5,232 bases of DNA, taken from NCBI GenBank assembly GCA_905236585.1, contig CAJOQZ010000007.1, positions 1 through 5,232 of the forward strand, written 5' to 3'. This DNA comes from an uncultured Lachnospiraceae bacterium. Lineage in GTDB: Bacteria > Bacillota > Clostridia > Lachnospirales > Lachnospiraceae. Of this stretch, positions 3,382 through 5,232 are shown piece by piece. The position numbers and the translations under genes are program-made. The stretch's first letter is position 1, and every line of letters begins with the position of its first letter. A model generated the notes under the pieces. It did not search any database and was not told the origin of the DNA. It saw only the letters and a program-made list of their open reading frames with translations.

Positions 3382-5232
3382 ATGTCATACGACAACCTAT
3401 CCTTCGCCTCCACCTACGACATCCTTTCCGAAATCGGCAAGGGCGGGGGCGGAACCGTATATAAAGCATATCATAAACGGCTTAAAAAGACAGTTGTATT
3501 AAAGCGCATCCACGGCAACCTGACCGCGATCAATGCAAGGAATGAAGCGGATATCTTAAAAAACTTAAAATCCGCTTATCTGCCGCAGGTGCTTGATTTT
3601 ATCGAACACGACGGCGCGGTATATACCGTTATGGAATATATCGAGGGGTCGTCATTTGAGCAGATTTTAGCGCAGGGGCAGCGGTTCTCGCAAAAGGACA
3701 TTGTAAAATGGTTCCGCGAGCTGGCAAAGGCGCTTCTTGTTTTGCATTCCCAAAATCCACCGATTATCCACGGGGATATCAAACCGGCGAATATCATGCT
3801 GCTCCCGGACGGGGACGTCTGCCTGATTGATTTTAACGTATCGAGTATTTTTGACGGAAAATATGATACGGTCACGGGCTACACACCGGCGTATGCCGCA
3901 CCGGAACAGATCCGTTTTTACAAAAAAGCGCTAAGCGCCGTAACGACAGGCGGAAGAACGACGTCCGGGCAAAAAGAGCGGGAAGAACGCCTTTTGCAGA
4001 ATAAAGAGCAAACGGACGTAACGGAGAGGCTCTTTGGCAAGATACCGACGGACAGCGAATCCGATAAGACGGAAGCAATACTATATGCGGTGTCTTCCGG
4101 GAAAACAGAGATGTTGTATTCGCCGTCGGATGACGAAACCGAACTGCTGCAAAACGTAGCCGCAACCGACAAAACCGAACTGCTGCAAAACGCAGCCTCA
4201 ACCGACCAAACTGAACTCCTCCCGGCCACGGAAACCGGCGACCGAACAGAAATCCTATCCGCTTCGAGAGATGATTTCCAAACGGAACCGCTGCTGTACC
4301 AACCGCAGACCGAAGCCACAGAGGCGCTTTTACGAAAGCCGCAGCAGCAGGGAAAAACGACCGCCCGCCGGGAGGCGTTTTCCGGGATGCAGGCGAGCAT
4401 TGATACCCGCACCGACATCTACAGCCTCGGCGCGACGATGTATCATATCATCACGGGAGTGCGTCCCCGCAGCGAAGACGGCGTGGTTTACCATATCAGC
4501 ACATATCGGAGCGATATCAACGAGCCGCTTTCGCATATTGTCGGAAAATGCCTTGCCGAAAAACCGGACGAGCGTTTTCAATGCGCAAAGGAACTATATG
4601 AGGCGTTGGAAAACGTCTACCGTTCGACGGACGCATACAGGGGATTGCTTGCCCGCCAGAGGATCATGCGCGGAATGCTTTTGCTTGGAACTGCTGCTTC
4701 GATCGCGACGGCGGCGCTCGGCGCGCGGATGTTCCGGCAGGAAAAGGACTTGGCATACAACGAACTTGTTCACGAGGAAGAACAGGCGCGGCAGACGGAT
4801 GACGCGGATGCGCTGGAGGCGGCTTTTTCCGAAGCGATTGCGTTGTCGCAGTCAAGCAGCGGCGCGTATGAGGAGAAAGGCTGGTACCTTTTTGAACAGG
4901 GAGAATATGAAAGCGGTCTTCGCTTCGTAATTGACGAGGCGGTTCCCTATGTAGCCGACGATATGGGTTTAAGCAACCTGTATCTGCTGGCGGGGATGGA
5001 TGCGTATGAAGTGGGAAGCGTTAAGGATGCGATTACCTATCTTGTGGAGGCGGTAGAGAAGAACCCCGATAATGCAGAAGCCTATCAGCAGAGCGCCATT
5101 GTCATCGCGAAGGAAGGAGATGTCGACGAAGCGGAGCGTCTTTTGGAAAAGGCGGTGGATGCTGGTCTGTCGGATGACGGGATTGCGTATGCAAGGGGCG
5201 AAATCGCGTTTGTGAAAGGGGATTATGAAGAG
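3382..5232 (+). CDS. Hanks-type Ser/Thr protein kinase with TExL-repeat insert, membrane helix and TPR tail (3' end outside window)
   Basis: 617 codons are visible, and the gene runs off the right edge without a stop. The N-lobe has a glycine-rich loop (IGKGGGGTVYKA, 18-29), the ATP-anchoring lysine K41 in V-L-K, and probable helix-C Glu E55. The C-lobe has HGDIKPAN at 130-137 (catalytic D132, K134, N137), D150-F-N in place of DFG, and AAPEQ at 172-176. About 160 extra residues (177-338) then separate this from subdomain IX, SIDTRTDIYSLG at 339-350; the kinase fold ends near 412 (R398 in D-E-R-F). The insert holds eight TE motifs about 12 residues apart. A hydrophobic helix at 431-448 follows a basic stretch (RQRIMR), so the kinase is probably cytoplasmic and the tail outside. 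The tail has TPR-like units at about 496-525, 533-562 and 564-594, and a fourth is cut by the window. HGD makes it a non-RD kinase; D132 and D150 remain, so activity is plausible. It follows the TPR-MORN gene by 43 bases without a terminator. Its substrate is unknown. Confidence 0.9.
   Translation, partial: MSYDNLSFASTYDILSEIGKGGGGTVYKAYHKRLKKTVVLKRIHGNLTAINARNEADILKNLKSAYLPQVLDFIEHDGAVYTVMEYIEGSSFEQILAQGQRFSQKDIVKWFRELAKALLVLHSQNPPIIHGDIKPANIMLLPDGDVCLIDFNVSSIFDGKYDTVTGYTPAYAAPEQIRFYKKALSAVTTGGRTTSGQKEREERLLQNKEQTDVTERLFGKIPTDSESDKTEAILYAVSSGKTEMLYSPSDDETELLQNVAATDKTELLQNAASTDQTELLPATETGDRTEILSASRDDFQTEPLLYQPQTEATEALLRKPQQQGKTTARREAFSGMQASIDTRTDIYSLGATMYHIITGVRPRSEDGVVYHISTYRSDINEPLSHIVGKCLAEKPDERFQCAKELYEALENVYRSTDAYRGLLARQRIMRGMLLLGTAASIATAALGARMFRQEKDLAYNELVHEEEQARQTDDADALEAAFSEAIALSQSSSGAYEEKGWYLFEQGEYESGLRFVIDEAVPYVADDMGLSNLYLLAGMDAYEVGSVKDAITYLVEAVEKNPDNAEAYQQSAIVIAKEGDVDEAERLLEKAVDAGLSDDGIAYARGEIAFVKGDYEE
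4060..4344 (+). repeat. 36-bp-period tandem repeat encoding eight 12-residue TExL units
   Basis: Within the kinase gene, threonine codons of T-E motifs fall at 4069, 4105, 4138, 4174, 4210, 4246, 4282 and 4318. The steps are 36, 33, 36, 36, 36, 36 and 36 bases. In protein terms the Thr residues are T230, T242, T253, T265, T277, T289, T301 and T313, with consensus x-D-x-T-E-(L/I/M)-L followed by five variable residues. The middle units are still close at DNA level: ACCGAACTGCTGCAAAACG occurs at both 4138-4156 and 4174-4192. Outer units have diverged at DNA level but keep T, E and a +3 Leu or Ile, which suggests selection on the motif rather than mere recent slippage. Confidence 0.8.

Noticed and set aside
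3872..4418. Minus-strand open frames opposite the kinase insert (109 and 166 codons)
   Set aside because: They lie opposite strongly supported kinase coding sequence, have low-complexity Ser/Val/Arg-rich translations and arise from the repeat array read backwards.
4271..4930. 219-codon plus-strand frame overlapping the kinase
   Set aside because: It is an arginine-rich out-of-frame translation of the kinase C-lobe, membrane helix and TPR start, with no ribosome site of its own.

Overview
The window looks like a chromosomal accessory segment from a Gram-positive Clostridia-type bacterium, most likely Lachnospiraceae-like. This is inferred from strong AGGAGG-type ribosome sites, TTGACG/TATAAT promoters, the families present (AlbA_2/HATPase protein, membrane TPR-MORN protein, Hanks-type kinase with a TPR tail) and mixed base composition. 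No species can be named from the sequence alone.

Layout. Positions 1-320 hold a coding-like stretch in one frame, interrupted by a TAA and not recognised, followed by a hairpin terminator at 351-378. Positions 380-1951 form an AT-richer unit: a promoter, a cluster of CGAAATGTT-type repeats spaced 10-11 bp apart, and one complete 465-residue gene (Schlafen/AlbA_2 domain, GHKL-type ATPase domain, C-terminal winged helix). Just beyond it, on the minus strand, lie the promoter, ribosome site and first ~18 codons of what appears to be an AAA-ATPase-like/DUF1703 family gene, cut off where the AT-rich unit begins. The AlbA_2 unit may therefore have replaced or interrupted that older gene.

From 2181 onward a clean promoter drives a two-gene operon. 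The first gene (2256-3338) encodes a single-pass membrane protein with TPR repeats and a MORN-like C-terminal part; its 3' third is distinctly more AT-rich than its 5' part. The second gene (3382 to the window end, incomplete) encodes a Hanks-type Ser/Thr kinase with a transmembrane helix and a TPR tail.

The most striking feature is inside the kinase. The catalytic domain is split between subdomains VIII (APE) and IX (D-x-Y-S-L-G) by about 160 residues, carrying eight TE-x-x(L) motifs at an almost perfect 12-residue period. These look like a tandem array of candidate phosphothreonine docking sites, with Leu or Ile at +3 as many FHA domains prefer. The kinase also has HGD in place of HRD and DFN in place of DFG. 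Kinase and TPR-MORN protein together suggest a membrane phospho-signalling module; partners such as an FHA protein or a PP2C phosphatase would lie outside the window, if they exist.
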